Shown piece after piece: positions 17,865-26,960 of a stretch of DNA of 64,000 nt (the first letter of the stretch is position 1; the number at the start of each line of letters is the position of its first letter). Made by a program: the position numbers and the translations under genes. Source of the stretch: JAEUMW01 sp963734295 (GTDB lineage Bacteria > Pseudomonadota > Gammaproteobacteria > Burkholderiales > JAEUMW01); the NCBI GenBank assembly GCA_963734295.1, contig CAVTGS010000024.1:1-64000 (forward strand). Reading direction: 5' to 3'. The notes under the pieces are model-generated. The model worked only from the letters and a program-made list of their open reading frames with translations, was not told the DNA's origin and searched no databases.

Positions 17865-19868
17865 TTAGGCTGAAGCCACTGAAGGCTGGCGTGCCTCAAA
17901 GCGGAACGCCTGAGTCGGTACCACAAAGCGGTGGGACATCGTCAGCATGCGCATGTAGCCGGGCGTTCTGGCTCTCAGGATGTCATCTTCGACGCCGGCA
18001 AATGCGACCTGTACTCGGGACAGGGACTTGGTTTCATCCTGACTTGAAAGGTGACCAACGAAGAAGTTTTCAGTCTGAGCCAGCAACTCCTTGTTAATGG
18101 TCGATGGCGACTGTGTCGAATAGACAATCCCGATGTGGAACTTCGCGCCCTCCTTTGCAAATCGCGCGTAGATCCCCGTCAGATCCTTACTATCGGGCGG
18201 GAAGAGATTGTGCGCTTCCTCGAAGTACAACTGGACGAAACGGTTCCCAAGCATGTTGGAGACGAACTTGGTCTCTTGCGCTCGAAACACGGCCGTCGAC
18301 AACAAATTCGAGAAGTACCGGCGAATGCTGTCGGTCGCGTTCCCAAGGTCCAGGATGACGGTGCGCCCTCCATCCATTAGCTGGAGGATATCAGTCTGGA
18401 AGTTCCCGGCATCGGCAGCGTGATAGCCGATGTAGGCGCGAAGTACCGCCGGGCCGGTACCAGTGGCTGGGTTTAAAAAGTCCAGAAGAGCGACCATATC
18501 TGGGTCAAATACTGGCCGGGTGCCGCTCATCAAACTAGGGTCGTTGGGAACCTCGCGCCTGAACCTGGCCATCACCTCAAGCTCGGCCTGGAGTTCGTCC
18601 AGATTTGTCGGACTCGCGGGGGGCTGGGCTTGGCGAACAGCGGAATACGCGGCAGCTCTCAGCGGCGGATTGAAGTGGCAGTCGAAGTGCCGCACGTGTT
18701 GGCTCGCGATCAAACGCAATTGCCGCAGTCGAGCTTCGTCCGCCCGGAACCCGGCCTTGTTTAGAGACGCCCAGTACATCTGAACCTTGCGCACTGCGCG
18801 GTTGCGGTCGGAGTCGTTCATACCCGGCAACTCTCCGAGGTCCGGAAGGCTGACGCTCGCGAAGCTGCGGATGTAGTTGGATCGCTGGTTGTCCTGCTCC
18901 AGCAGTGACGCGAGGACTTCGAGGCACGCTGCTGGCTGCTCGTAGAAGTTCAGTCGAAGCGGTCGGGACGGCGTGTTTGGCCTCGGTGTTAGCGCGTACA
19001 CCTCGCAACGGGTCTCATTGGCTGAGCGCAAGGAGCGGTTCCCGTCCTGGGGGTTGTCGTTCGCGTACTCTCCATTGATGTCGAAAATCAACTGACCCAC
19101 TGAGTTGTCTCCTTCCGTGGCGTCGAGCATTGCCTGTGCGAGCAACTTCACTACATTGGACTTGCCCAGGCGCGTCTTACCGAACATCGCCGTGCGGCAG
19201 CCCTTGAAGTCCCGCATGGAAATCTCGACCGGAATGTTCGTGACAGAGCCATTGCTATACAAGCCGCATTCCATCGTGCGCAGCGTGCCGATAGTGGCGC
19301 GTTGCTCGTGCTTGACCATGCCGTTGACGATGAGACGCAGCAGCGCGTCGTCGGGTGCAAATACCTTGTAGCGGTGGGCGCTTACGACATTGTTGACGTC
19401 ACCGGAGAACTGCAACTCGCGCATATTCTGCGGATTCGCGTAGAACATACCCAGCACGTCGCAGTCAAGCGCACCCCATTGCAGCTCGCTTTGGGTCCAA
19501 ACGTCGAGCTCGGGCATCGACTTCTTATGCAACTCGAAGTAGGTCTGCTGCACTTGGTTTGAAAGCGGCGTCGGTGACACTCCGGTGACTCGAAGGAGCG
19601 TGAAATGCGGGGGTGTGTTGCCTGCGTTTACCGGAGTCATGATGAGGAACGAGCCCCGCGGAATCCCGCCGACTGCCACCTTGTACGGGTCGCTAGTGAT
19701 GATCTTGGCTGTGTCGAATCCCAGATCTAAGACGTAGCCGACGAAGCGCATGTCTTGGGTACGCCGTGCCTGCTCGATCTGCTCTTCTCGCTGCAAGAAC
19801 GCTCGAAGCGCGTCGATAGGATTTCCCTGCGTGGCCGCGGTCGTGACGAGGTTTCCCAGTGTGGCCAT
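17865..19868 (-). CDS. herA: HerA-type DNA translocase ATPase
   Basis: A 667-residue HerA/FtsK-superfamily ATPase that forms a hexameric DNA pump. An N-terminal HAS-like barrel (about residues 40-205) precedes Walker A GKTRLGKS (230-237), an IFDINGEY motif, and Walker B VQLYFEEAHNLF near residue 545, followed by the sensor-like IVYSTQSPS. It is flanked within 12-13 bp by the methylase and nurA genes, so the four genes are probably one transcript. Base composition is visibly poorer in GC than the core genes nearby, suggesting acquisition. Confidence 0.88.
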   Translation of the reverse strand: MATLGNLVTTAATQGNPIDALRAFLQREEQIEQARRTQDMRFVGYVLDLGFDTAKIITSDPYKVAVGGIPRGSFLIMTPVNAGNTPPHFTLLRVTGVSPTPLSNQVQQTYFELHKKSMPELDVWTQSELQWGALDCDVLGMFYANPQNMRELQFSGDVNNVVSAHRYKVFAPDDALLRLIVNGMVKHEQRATIGTLRTMECGLYSNGSVTNIPVEISMRDFKGCRTAMFGKTRLGKSNVVKLLAQAMLDATEGDNSVGQLIFDINGEYANDNPQDGNRSLRSANETRCEVYALTPRPNTPSRPLRLNFYEQPAACLEVLASLLEQDNQRSNYIRSFASVSLPDLGELPGMNDSDRNRAVRKVQMYWASLNKAGFRADEARLRQLRLIASQHVRHFDCHFNPPLRAAAYSAVRQAQPPASPTNLDELQAELEVMARFRREVPNDPSLMSGTRPVFDPDMVALLDFLNPATGTGPAVLRAYIGYHAADAGNFQTDILQLMDGGRTVILDLGNATDSIRRYFSNLLSTAVFRAQETKFVSNMLGNRFVQLYFEEAHNLFPPDSKDLTGIYARFAKEGAKFHIGIVYSTQSPSTINKELLAQTENFFVGHLSSQDETKSLSRVQVAFAGVEDDILRARTPGYMRMLTMSHRFVVPTQAFRFEARQPSVASA

Positions 19869-19880
19869 TGATGTCGCTCC

Positions 19881-20717
19881 CTAGATGTTGGCCCTGATGA
19901 TGAGTTCTTCGAAGTAGCGGCGGCTCGAGTTATCGGCCGATATGCGCGAGTAGCGCGATACTGCTTGCAGGTCGAACAGGTTGCCAGCGTAGAGATCGCG
20001 CACCGACTGATGGTTGGCGTTAGTGCACAGCACCTTGGCGCCCCGTGCGATAGAACGACGAAGTGACGCAGCGAGGCGCTCCTGGTCGGCCCATGAGAAG
20101 AGCACCTCGTTGTACTTGCGAAATCCGTTAAGGTTGTGGCGGACGGTGTAGGGCGGATCGCAGAAAACGAAGTCGCCGTCTTGGGCTAGGTTGACGAGCG
20201 CCTCGAAGTCTCCTGCGATGAGTTCGGCCCCTTGTAGTAATCGGGACATCCCTTCGAAGTCGTCTGTCTCTATAACGACCGCGTCCTTCGTGCCCCGAGG
20301 TACGTTGAACTGGCCCCGCTGATTAACGCGGTAGATGCCATTGAAGCAGGTGCGATTGAGGTAGATCAGCCGCGAGGCCTGCCGTGCAGGGTCGCTAGGT
20401 ATGCGATCGCGGAGCCAGTAGTAGTACGAGTCGGCGTCCTCAAGATGCCGGCGCTGCCTGTACTTCAGGCTGTTCTGGACGGCTTGCCAATCGGCCTTAA
20501 TGGCTTTGTAGGCATTGATCAGTTCCGCATTTACATCTCCGAGCAATGCGTTGTATGGACGTAGGAAGAAATAGACAGAGCCAGCCCCAAGAAAGGGCTC
20601 GATGTACCTGTTATAAGATCTCGGCATCAGTTCTGTGTGGTTGCAAACGAACCAACGTTTGCCACCTGCCCATTTGAGAAATGGGACGATCTCTGTGCGT
20701 ATGTCTCGATTGGTCAT
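19881..20717 (-). CDS. D12-class N6-adenine DNA methyltransferase (Dam-like)
   Basis: A 278-residue adenine methylase. Motifs are PFLKWAGGKRW (AdoMet region), EPFLGAGSVYFFL, LLGDVNAELI and the catalytic DPPYTVRHN. It is Dam/DpnM-like in order and length; the recognition site cannot be read from sequence. The ATG at 20717 overlaps the stop of the hsdR remnant frame (ATGA); a second ATG lies at 20729. As first gene of the operon it could mark self DNA for the HerA-NurA machinery. GC is low for this genome: 27 of 60 bases at 20521-20580. Confidence 0.85.
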   Translation of the reverse strand: MTNRDIRTEIVPFLKWAGGKRWFVCNHTELMPRSYNRYIEPFLGAGSVYFFLRPYNALLGDVNAELINAYKAIKADWQAVQNSLKYRQRRHLEDADSYYYWLRDRIPSDPARQASRLIYLNRTCFNGIYRVNQRGQFNVPRGTKDAVVIETDDFEGMSRLLQGAELIAGDFEALVNLAQDGDFVFCDPPYTVRHNLNGFRKYNEVLFSWADQERLAASLRRSIARGAKVLCTNANHQSVRDLYAGNLFDLQAVSRYSRISADNSSRRYFEELIIRANI

Positions 20718-20850
20718 ACAAGCAGGCATGCGCTCGGCACTGAATAGTCAACTGGGGAGGCGGCGATCAGCCGGGGTAGGTGCGCGAACTCGTTGCCCTT
20801 GCCGAACGCTTCGCGCACGATCCTGACGATGTCTTCGGTGTGGCTGTCGT

Positions 20851-20869
20851 CCCCGGATCGAGTCCGGGG
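20851..20869. repeat. REP-like palindrome, arm 1
   Basis: CCCCGGA, a five-base loop, and TCCGGGG form a perfect 7-bp stem preceded by TGTCGT. This has the look of proteobacterial extragenic palindromes; a mate lies at 20966-20992 inside the hsdR remnant. Confidence 0.5.
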
Positions 20870-20965
20870 CAGGCTCTTGGCGGTCACCAGCTCGGGCATG
20901 GCGCGCACACGGGCGAGGAAGGTGGCGAGCTCGTAGGGCGCACGAGGTTCATTGGCGGCGCGCGT

Positions 20966-20992
20966 CTGGACCCCGGCTTGCGCGGGGGTGAC
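20966..20992. repeat. REP-like palindrome, arm 2
   Basis: CTGGACCCCGGCTTGCGCGG, followed by GGGTGACGG, is the common GTCACCCCCGCG...CCGGGGTCCAG type of repeat. It lies about 100 bp from arm 1 in inverted orientation, so the pair forms a BIME-like unit within the hsdR remnant. Confidence 0.5.
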
Positions 20993-21534
20993 GGAAATCC
21001 AATCCGCCAGCGTTTCCGGGCGGTGGAAGGCGAAGACGTTCCGGGCACGCGGCCCGGGTCGTGGCCATTGGTGAAGTGCGTCTCGGCGCCGGTGCTCTCA
21101 TACACGAAGGGCAACGGGCGGCGCCACGCGGGCAAGCTGGCCGGCAGGCCCTGCGGCATAGCGCGCGGACTGGATCTCCACGCCAGTGAGCGTGGCGCCA
21201 CCCTTCTTGGCCTCGATCACGCCGGCGGCTTTGCCGTCGATATAGAGCAGGTAGTCGGCGAAACCTTGGCCGGCGCCGAGCGGAAACTCACGGATGGCCA
21301 CACCGCGAGCAGCGTGGATGTTGGCGTTCGCCACGTCGCAGACAAGCCAGCCCGCCGCGCCCAGCAGTGCGTCGATTTCGACCCGGGTTTCTTGTTCGCT
21401 GACCAACTCTTTTCTGCCCGCATTCCCCGATATGATGCTAGCACAAAGGCGACAGGAGCGCTGACGGGGAGCGGTGGTGCGCTGAAGGAACGAATCGCGC
21501 GCCGGAACGGCGCCGTGTGGACTCCGGGGAAACC

Positions 21535-21612
<78 letters not shown>

Positions 21613-21668
21613 AAAAATTGCGCCGGCATGGACAGCTCTGCCGGCTTCGATTGCACTTCAACGGGACT

Positions 21669-22652
21669 TCAGAAACTCCGCGAGACCGCGAAGTCGCACA
21701 ATTGTAGCAAAGATTCCTTGAACGTTGAACGCGGCAGGTCGGCGAGCGCCGCGCCGGCCATGCGGGCCTCGGCCTGCGCCAAGCTGCGGGCGTAATCGAG
21801 GGCGCCGGTCTCGCGGATGATCTCGAGCACCGGGCCGAACTCGCCCGATCCCCCGCTCTCGATCACGCCGCGGATGAGAGCGGACTGCGCCGGCGTGCCG
21901 TGCGCGATGGCACGAATGAGCGGCAGCGTGGGTTTGCCCTCGGCGAGGTCGTCGCCGAGATTCTTGCCAGTGGTATCGAGGTCGCCGGAATAGTCGAGCA
22001 CGTCGTCGATCAACTGGAACGCCGTGCCCAAGTGCATGCCGAAGCGTGCGGCGGCGTCTTCGCGCACACCTTCGCTGTGCCCGAGAATGGCCCCGATGCG
22101 CGCTGCCGCCTCGAAGAGCTTCGCGGTCTTGTAGCGGATCACCCGCAGATAACCCTCTTCCTCGATCTCGGGATTGTGGCAGTTCAAGAGCTGCAGCACC
22201 TCGCCTTCCGCGATGATGTTGGTCGCGTCGGCGAGGACTTCGAGCACCCGCATGTTGCGCACTGCGACCATCATCTGGAAAGCGCGCGAATACAGGAAGT
22301 CTCCCACCAGCACGCTCGCCTCGTTGCCGAAGAGGGCGTTGGCGGTGGCACGGCCGCGGCGCATTTCGGAGGCGTCCACCACGTCATCGTGCAAAAGTGT
22401 GGCGGTATGGATGAACTCCACCACCGCCGCCAGCGTGTGATGGTCGCACCCCTGGTAGCCGTGAGCGCGCGCCGACAGGCACAGCAGCGCAGGCCGCAGG
22501 CGTTTGCCGCCGCTGTTGACGATGTATTCGGCCACCTGCCGGATGAGGACGACGTCCGACTGGAGATTACGGCGAATGGATTCGTCCACCGACCGCATGT
22601 CGTCGGCGACGGCGGCGCGAATCGCTTCAAGGGAGGACACGGCGCGGAGCAC
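21669..22652 (-). CDS. ispB: Octaprenyl diphosphate synthase
   Basis: A 327-residue trans-polyprenyl synthase making the ubiquinone side chain from FPP and IPP. The two aspartate-rich motifs are DDVVD (residues 89-93) and DDVLD (about 217). GGKRLRP and GEVLQLLN are conserved; EGKPTLPL follows the second motif. It starts with GTG at 22652 (another GTG at 22640). It is divergent from rplU, as usual in betaproteobacteria. Confidence 0.95.
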   Translation of the reverse strand: MLRAVSSLEAIRAAVADDMRSVDESIRRNLQSDVVLIRQVAEYIVNSGGKRLRPALLCLSARAHGYQGCDHHTLAAVVEFIHTATLLHDDVVDASEMRRGRATANALFGNEASVLVGDFLYSRAFQMMVAVRNMRVLEVLADATNIIAEGEVLQLLNCHNPEIEEEGYLRVIRYKTAKLFEAAARIGAILGHSEGVREDAAARFGMHLGTAFQLIDDVLDYSGDLDTTGKNLGDDLAEGKPTLPLIRAIAHGTPAQSALIRGVIESGGSGEFGPVLEIIRETGALDYARSLAQAEARMAGAALADLPRSTFKESLLQLCDFAVSRSF

Positions 22653-22741
22653 GAGAAAAAGGCAGGATGGTAGGCAGCGCGTTCGCTCGGGTCAAGCCTG
22701 CCCCAGGGGCAGGCGTTTCCTCGCCGCGCCCGGAGCAAGGG

Positions 22742-22770
22742 TTGAGGCGGGCACCCCGTCGCGATATACT
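22742..22770 (+). promoter_or_regulatory. Sigma-70 promoter for rplU-rpmA
   Basis: TTGAGG at 22742-22747 and TATACT at 22765-22770 are separated by 17 bases, giving a strong consensus-like promoter about 37 bp before the rplU ATG. Confidence 0.65.
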
Positions 22771-22807
22771 ACGCGGCTTTTCAAGAAAGCTACGTCTCGG
22801 AGCGGAC

Positions 22808-23137
22808 ATGTTCGCGGTCATTAAAACCGGTGGAAAGCAGTACCGTGTCGTCGATGGCGACCAGCTCAAGGTCGAGAAGCTCGCGGGCGAGGTCGGCAGC
22901 GAGATCATGCTCGACCAGGTGCTCGCGGTCGGCGAAGGGACCGACGTTTCGCTCGGCACGCCGCTCGTGGCCGGCGCCTCGGTACGCGCGATCGTCGTCT
23001 CCCACGGCCGGCACGACAAGGTGACCATCTTCAAGATGCGCCGGCGCAAGCACTACAAGAAGTCCCAGGGTCATCGTCAGAGCTATACCGAGATCCGCAT
23101 CGACGGCATCACCGTCGAGGCGATGAGAGCAGGGTAA
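22808..23137 (+). CDS. rplU: 50S ribosomal protein L21
   Basis: A 109-residue L21, starting MFAVIKTGGKQYRV and containing RRRKHYKKSQGHRQ, the rRNA-binding tail motif. It binds 23S rRNA in the large subunit. It is followed two bases later by rpmA, the standard pair. The start at 22808 is fixed by the family N-terminus. Confidence 0.98.
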   Translation: MFAVIKTGGKQYRVVDGDQLKVEKLAGEVGSEIMLDQVLAVGEGTDVSLGTPLVAGASVRAIVVSHGRHDKVTIFKMRRRKHYKKSQGHRQSYTEIRIDGITVEAMRAG

Positions 23138-23139
23138 TC

Positions 23140-23397
23140 ATGGCACACAAGAAAGCAGGCGGCAGCTCCCGCAACGGACGCGACTCCCAGTCGAAGCGCC
23201 TGGGCGTGAAGCGTTTCGGTGGCGAAGTCATCAAGGCAGGCAGCATCATCGTCCGCCAGCGTGGCACCCAGGTGCACCCGGGCGAGAATGTCGGGATGGG
23301 GCGCGACCATACGCTCTTCGCGAAGGTGGATGGTCAGGTCAGGTTTTCGGTAAAGGGCGCTGCGAATCGCAAGCTGGTGAGCATCGTCCCGGCCTGA
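23140..23397 (+). CDS. rpmA: 50S ribosomal protein L27
   Basis: An 85-residue L27 (AHKKAGGSSRNGRDSQSKRL at the N-terminus), which reaches toward the peptidyl transferase centre. Normal length, co-transcribed with rplU; a hairpin terminator follows. Confidence 0.98.
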   Translation: MAHKKAGGSSRNGRDSQSKRLGVKRFGGEVIKAGSIIVRQRGTQVHPGENVGMGRDHTLFAKVDGQVRFSVKGAANRKLVSIVPA

Positions 23398-23416
23398 ACC
23401 GCACCCGATCAAACGA

Positions 23417-23449
23417 GGCCCTATCGTCCGCGGTAGGGCCTTTTCTTTT
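23417..23449 (+). terminator. Rho-independent terminator after rpmA
   Basis: GGCCCTA (23417-23423) pairs with TAGGGCC (23434-23440), followed by TTTTCTTTT. It would end most rplU-rpmA transcripts before obgE. Confidence 0.85.
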
Positions 23450-23474
23450 CCCCTTCGTTCCACCTCGGACTGCC

Positions 23475-24554
23475 ATGAAGTTCATCGATGAAGCCGTGAT
23501 CGAGGTTCACGCCGGCAAGGGCGGGGACGGCATCGTGAGCTTCCGGCGCGAGAAATACGTGCCGCGGGGCGGGCCGAACGGCGGCGACGGCGGACGGGGC
23601 GGCAGCGTCTATGCGCTAGCCGATCGCAACACCAACACGCTGGTCGAGTATCGGTTCGCGCGCCTGCACCGGGCCAGGAACGGCCAGAAGGGCATGGGTT
23701 CGGAGTGTGCGGGGCGGGGCGCCGACGACATCGTGCTGACGATGCCGGTCGGCACCATCGTGACGGACGTGGACACGGGCGAAGTCGTCGCCGATCTCTG
23801 CCGTCACGGTCAGCGGGCGCTGCTCGCGCGCGGCGGCGGCGGGGGGCTGGGGAACGTCCATTTCAAGTCGAGCACGAACCGCGCGCCGCGGCAGTGCACG
23901 CTGGGGGAACCGGGCGAAGCGCGCCGCCTCGCGCTCGAGCTGCGGGTGCTGGCCGATGTCGGATTGCTGGGCCTGCCGAACGCGGGCAAGTCGACCTTTA
24001 TCCGCGCCGTCTCGGCGGCGCGTCCCAAGGTGGCGGACTACCCGTTCACCACCCTGCACCCCAACCTCGGCGTGGTGCGCGTGGACGAGGGCAGAAGCTT
24101 CGTGGTCGCAGACATCCCCGGACTCATCGAAGGCGCCGCCGAGGGCGCCGGTCTCGGGCACCAGTTCCTCCGCCATCTCGCCCGCACCCGGCTCTTGCTG
24201 CACATCGTCGACATCGCGCCCTTCGATCCGGAGGCCGACCCGGTCCGCGACGCCGCGGCCATCGTCGAGGAGTTGCGACGCCACGACGAGTCTCTGTTCG
24301 ACAAACCCCGTTGGCTGGTGCTAAACAAGCTCGACCTCGTTGCCGAGGATGAGCGCGCCGCGAAGGTGGAGGATTTTCTGCAGCGTCTCGGCCGCCTCGA
24401 GAGAGTGTTCACCATCTCGGCCCTGACGGGCGACGGCTGCCGCGCGCTATGCTTCGCCATCATGGATTACCTCGACGCTCACCGCGCGCCGGCAAACAGC
24501 GATGAGGCGCAGATCGCGCCCGACGATGCGTGGTCCGAATCCCGCGAGGGCTGA
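23475..24554 (+). CDS. obgE: Obg family GTPase
   Basis: A 359-residue Obg GTPase (ribosome assembly, stringent response). The glycine-rich Obg fold (1-158) contains GGPNGGDGGRGG. The G domain has GLPNAGKST, DIPGLIEGA and NKLD. Normal length with a short acidic tail. It lies between rpmA and proB, the typical betaproteobacterial order. Confidence 0.97.
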   Translation: MKFIDEAVIEVHAGKGGDGIVSFRREKYVPRGGPNGGDGGRGGSVYALADRNTNTLVEYRFARLHRARNGQKGMGSECAGRGADDIVLTMPVGTIVTDVDTGEVVADLCRHGQRALLARGGGGGLGNVHFKSSTNRAPRQCTLGEPGEARRLALELRVLADVGLLGLPNAGKSTFIRAVSAARPKVADYPFTTLHPNLGVVRVDEGRSFVVADIPGLIEGAAEGAGLGHQFLRHLARTRLLLHIVDIAPFDPEADPVRDAAAIVEELRRHDESLFDKPRWLVLNKLDLVAEDERAAKVEDFLQRLGRLERVFTISALTGDGCRALCFAIMDYLDAHRAPANSDEAQIAPDDAWSESREG

Positions 24555-24593
24555 CCGCATGCGCTCGCGCCGCGCGTATCGGAGGAGTCGCTG

Positions 24594-25712
24594 ATGGCAT
24601 CCGTGCTCGCCACGGCCGAGCGGCTCGTGATCAAGGTCGGCAGCAGCCTCGTGACCAACGAAGGCCAGGGACTCGACCACGGTGCGCTGGCAGGCTGGGC
24701 CGAGCAGGTCGCCGTGCTGCGGCAGCGCGGTCGCGAGGTGATCCTCGTTTCGAGCGGCGCGATCGCGGAAGGGATGCAGCGGCTCGGCTGGAACAAGCGT
24801 CCGCGCGCCGTGCACGAGCTTCAGGCAGCGGCGGCGGTCGGGCAGATGGGGCTCGTGCAGGCGTACGAGTCGTGCTTCGCGAAGCACGGTCTCATCACGT
24901 CGCAGGTTCTGCTCACCCACGACGACCTTGCCGACCGGAAGCGCTACCTGAACGCACGCTCCACCCTGCGCACGCTGCTCGAGCTCGGCGCGATTCCGGT
25001 CATCAACGAAAACGACACCGTGGTCACGGACGAGATCCGCTTCGGCGACAACGACACGCTCGCCGCACTCGTCACCAACCTGGTGGAAGCGGACGTCCTC
25101 GTCATCCTCACCGACCAGGCCGGCCTCTATACGGCCGACCCGCGGCAGGACCCGCTCGCCGAGCTCGTTCGCAACGCGAGCGCCGGCGATCCCGCGCTCG
25201 AGCGCATGGCCGGCGGCACCGGCAGCGACATCGGTCGCGGCGGGATGCTCACGAAGGTCATCGCCGCCAAGCGCGCGTCCCGCAGCGGCGCCCACACGGT
25301 GATCGTGTCGGGACGCGAGTCCCAGGTGCTCGTGCGCCTGACCGCGGGGGAAGCCATCGGCACCGAGCTCGCGGCGGTCGCCATGACGCTGGCCGCGCGC
25401 AAGCAGTGGATCGCGGATCACCTGCAGGTGAAGGGGCGGCTCGAGCTCGACGCGGGGGCCGCACACGCCGTGCTGCACGAAGGGAAAAGCCTGCTGCCGA
25501 TCGGCGTGCATGCACTGACGGGGGAGTTCGAGCGCGGCGAGGTGGTGAGCTGCATCGATCCCGCGGGGCGCGAGATCGCCCGCGGGCTCGTCAACTACGG
25601 CGCCGCGGAGTCACGCCGCATCCTGCGCGCGCCGAGCGCCGAGATCGAAGCGAGGCTCGGCTACGTCGACGAGCCCGAGCTCATTCACCGCGACAACCTG
25701 GTTCTGCTCTGA
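24594..25712 (+). CDS. proB: Glutamate 5-kinase
   Basis: A 372-residue ProB catalysing the first step of proline synthesis (ATP + glutamate to glutamyl phosphate). The amino acid kinase domain (about 10-255) shows KVGSSLV, SSGAIAEG and NENDTV. A C-terminal PUA domain (about 275-355) is present. It is preceded by GGAGG before ATG 24594. The downstream neighbour is convergent. Confidence 0.97.
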   Translation: MASVLATAERLVIKVGSSLVTNEGQGLDHGALAGWAEQVAVLRQRGREVILVSSGAIAEGMQRLGWNKRPRAVHELQAAAAVGQMGLVQAYESCFAKHGLITSQVLLTHDDLADRKRYLNARSTLRTLLELGAIPVINENDTVVTDEIRFGDNDTLAALVTNLVEADVLVILTDQAGLYTADPRQDPLAELVRNASAGDPALERMAGGTGSDIGRGGMLTKVIAAKRASRSGAHTVIVSGRESQVLVRLTAGEAIGTELAAVAMTLAARKQWIADHLQVKGRLELDAGAAHAVLHEGKSLLPIGVHALTGEFERGEVVSCIDPAGREIARGLVNYGAAESRRILRAPSAEIEARLGYVDEPELIHRDNLVLL

Positions 25713-25751
25713 CCGCCCGTGGGCGGGCGCACAGGCGCTGCACGCAGCCAG

Positions 25752-26312
25752 TCAGAAGCTGTTGTCGCCGCGAGAGTACATCCCCGATTGAAGGGCGCGT
25801 ATCGCCTCGCCGGAGCTTCTCACCGGCACCTTCTTCGGACAGAAGAAGTCCTTGAACAGCACGATCCGGTAGCGGTTGATCTCGGTGAACGTGATGGGAC
25901 GCCACTCGGGTCGCTTCACTTCCGACCAGGTGCCGTCTGCGCGTCCCATGGCGTAGAGCTTGTACGCGTAATCGGAGCAGTCCATCCCTTCGTAGCTGAT
26001 ACTGCGCGCGCCGCTCGGCGAGACGACGACGGCCGTGTAGCGAATCATCCAGTCCGCGCCGATGCTGATGGACGCCGCGTCGACATAATAGGCGTTGCGG
26101 GAGGCACCGCCGATTTCGAAACCCAGCAGCCGATCGTCAGCCGGAAAGGGCGGCAAAGCGAGCGCATCCTCCTTGCGCGTGCCCCCCTCGTCCGCGCTTT
26201 GCTCGTCGGGATCGGGCACGCGCAGCCAGCGGTCTTCCGTGCTCCTGCACGCGGTCAATGCGACGGCCGCCGCGAGTGCGATCGATGCAAGCCGAGTGTG
26301 GGCGGACGTCAT
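25752..26312 (-). CDS. CNP1-like family lipoprotein
   Basis: A 186-residue envelope protein. The signal peptide ends in a lipobox (ALTAC, Cys about residue 22). The CNP1-like domain spans most of the rest (FEIGGASRNAYYVDAASISI, MDCSDYAYKLYAMG). It is conserved next to proB and rppH in betaproteobacteria, but the function is unknown. Confidence 0.85.
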   Translation of the reverse strand: MTSAHTRLASIALAAAVALTACRSTEDRWLRVPDPDEQSADEGGTRKEDALALPPFPADDRLLGFEIGGASRNAYYVDAASISIGADWMIRYTAVVVSPSGARSISYEGMDCSDYAYKLYAMGRADGTWSEVKRPEWRPITFTEINRYRIVLFKDFFCPKKVPVRSSGEAIRALQSGMYSRGDNSF

Positions 26313-26329
26313 CGCGAGAGCTCGCGGGC

Positions 26330-26920
26330 TCAGTGTTCCTGCAAGTCGCCGGCGAGAGAGGCCTTCGTCTGCGGATCGGTGATGTCCACCGTCACCGGGT
26401 AGTGGCGATGATCGATACCCATGGCGAGCCGCGCGCCCGCCCGCAGCGCGGAGCGCATCTCCCCGGTGAGCTCGAAGCGCAGGAAGTGGACCGACGACGT
26501 CTTCTCCTCGTTCGAGCGCTCGAGATCCTCGTCGGCGATGGCGTAGACCTTGTCGCAGCCCTCCACCCGGACCCAGACGTGGCTCTCTACGCCGATCAGC
26601 TGCGCGAGCATGCGCCGGCGCTCATCCAGCTCGGTGTATTCCACCAGCATCGTCGCCTTCCAGTTGGTGCCCGTCGGCACGAGCGGATTGTAGGCGGAAA
26701 GCTCGTCTTCGATACCCGCTTCCTCGAAGATTTTCTCGATGCGCAGCATCTCCTGGATCTGGTAGCGGATCGTGAGCTCGTCTTCGAAGATGAGCGTGAC
26801 GTTCGGCCCGAGGGCCACGGTCCGGTGTTTCTTGTGTGCGATCACCCTGGCACGGAAATCCTTGCGTGTCCGCGCATAGACCTCGAGGGGCATCAAGCTG
26901 TCTCGGGAGATCACTGGCAT
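26330..26920 (-). CDS. DUF3501 family protein
   Basis: A 196-residue soluble protein of the DUF3501 family (NVTLIFEDELTIRYQIQEML in the middle). The ATG at 26920 is chosen because MPVISRDSLMPLEVYART matches the family start. It is the third gene of a rubrerythrin / iron-sulfur protein / DUF3501 operon, a recurring trio thought to act in peroxide or redox stress; its own activity is unknown. Confidence 0.87.
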   Translation of the reverse strand: MPVISRDSLMPLEVYARTRKDFRARVIAHKKHRTVALGPNVTLIFEDELTIRYQIQEMLRIEKIFEEAGIEDELSAYNPLVPTGTNWKATMLVEYTELDERRRMLAQLIGVESHVWVRVEGCDKVYAIADEDLERSNEEKTSSVHFLRFELTGEMRSALRAGARLAMGIDHRHYPVTVDITDPQTKASLAGDLQEH

Positions 26921-26960
26921 CGTCGGTTTCCTTTTTTCCACGCCCACGGCATGGGCGGTC

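Larger units (their letters stand above)
20714..21406 (-). pseudogene. Type I restriction endonuclease HsdR N-terminal remnant
   Basis: Starts as a typical HsdR (SEQETRVEIDALLGAAGW, then GFADYLLYIDGKAAGVIEAK with the nuclease-fold E-x-K). One base shift near 21170 moves it to PAWRRPLPFVYESTG and HFTNGHDP. A second near 21060 moves it to ARNVFAFHRPETLADW. The remaining frame, to a stop at 20714, contains REP-like sequence and a short HsdR-like piece (VREAFGKGNEF). No helicase motors remain, so it is non-functional. With the hsdM fragments at 13.3-15 kb it brackets the intact methylase/HerA/NurA/dGTPase operon. Confidence 0.75.

Noticed and set aside
25713..25751. Terminator between proB and the CNP1-like gene
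   Set aside because: A short GC hairpin (ACCGCCC/GGGCGG) is visible but lacks a T-run on either strand.
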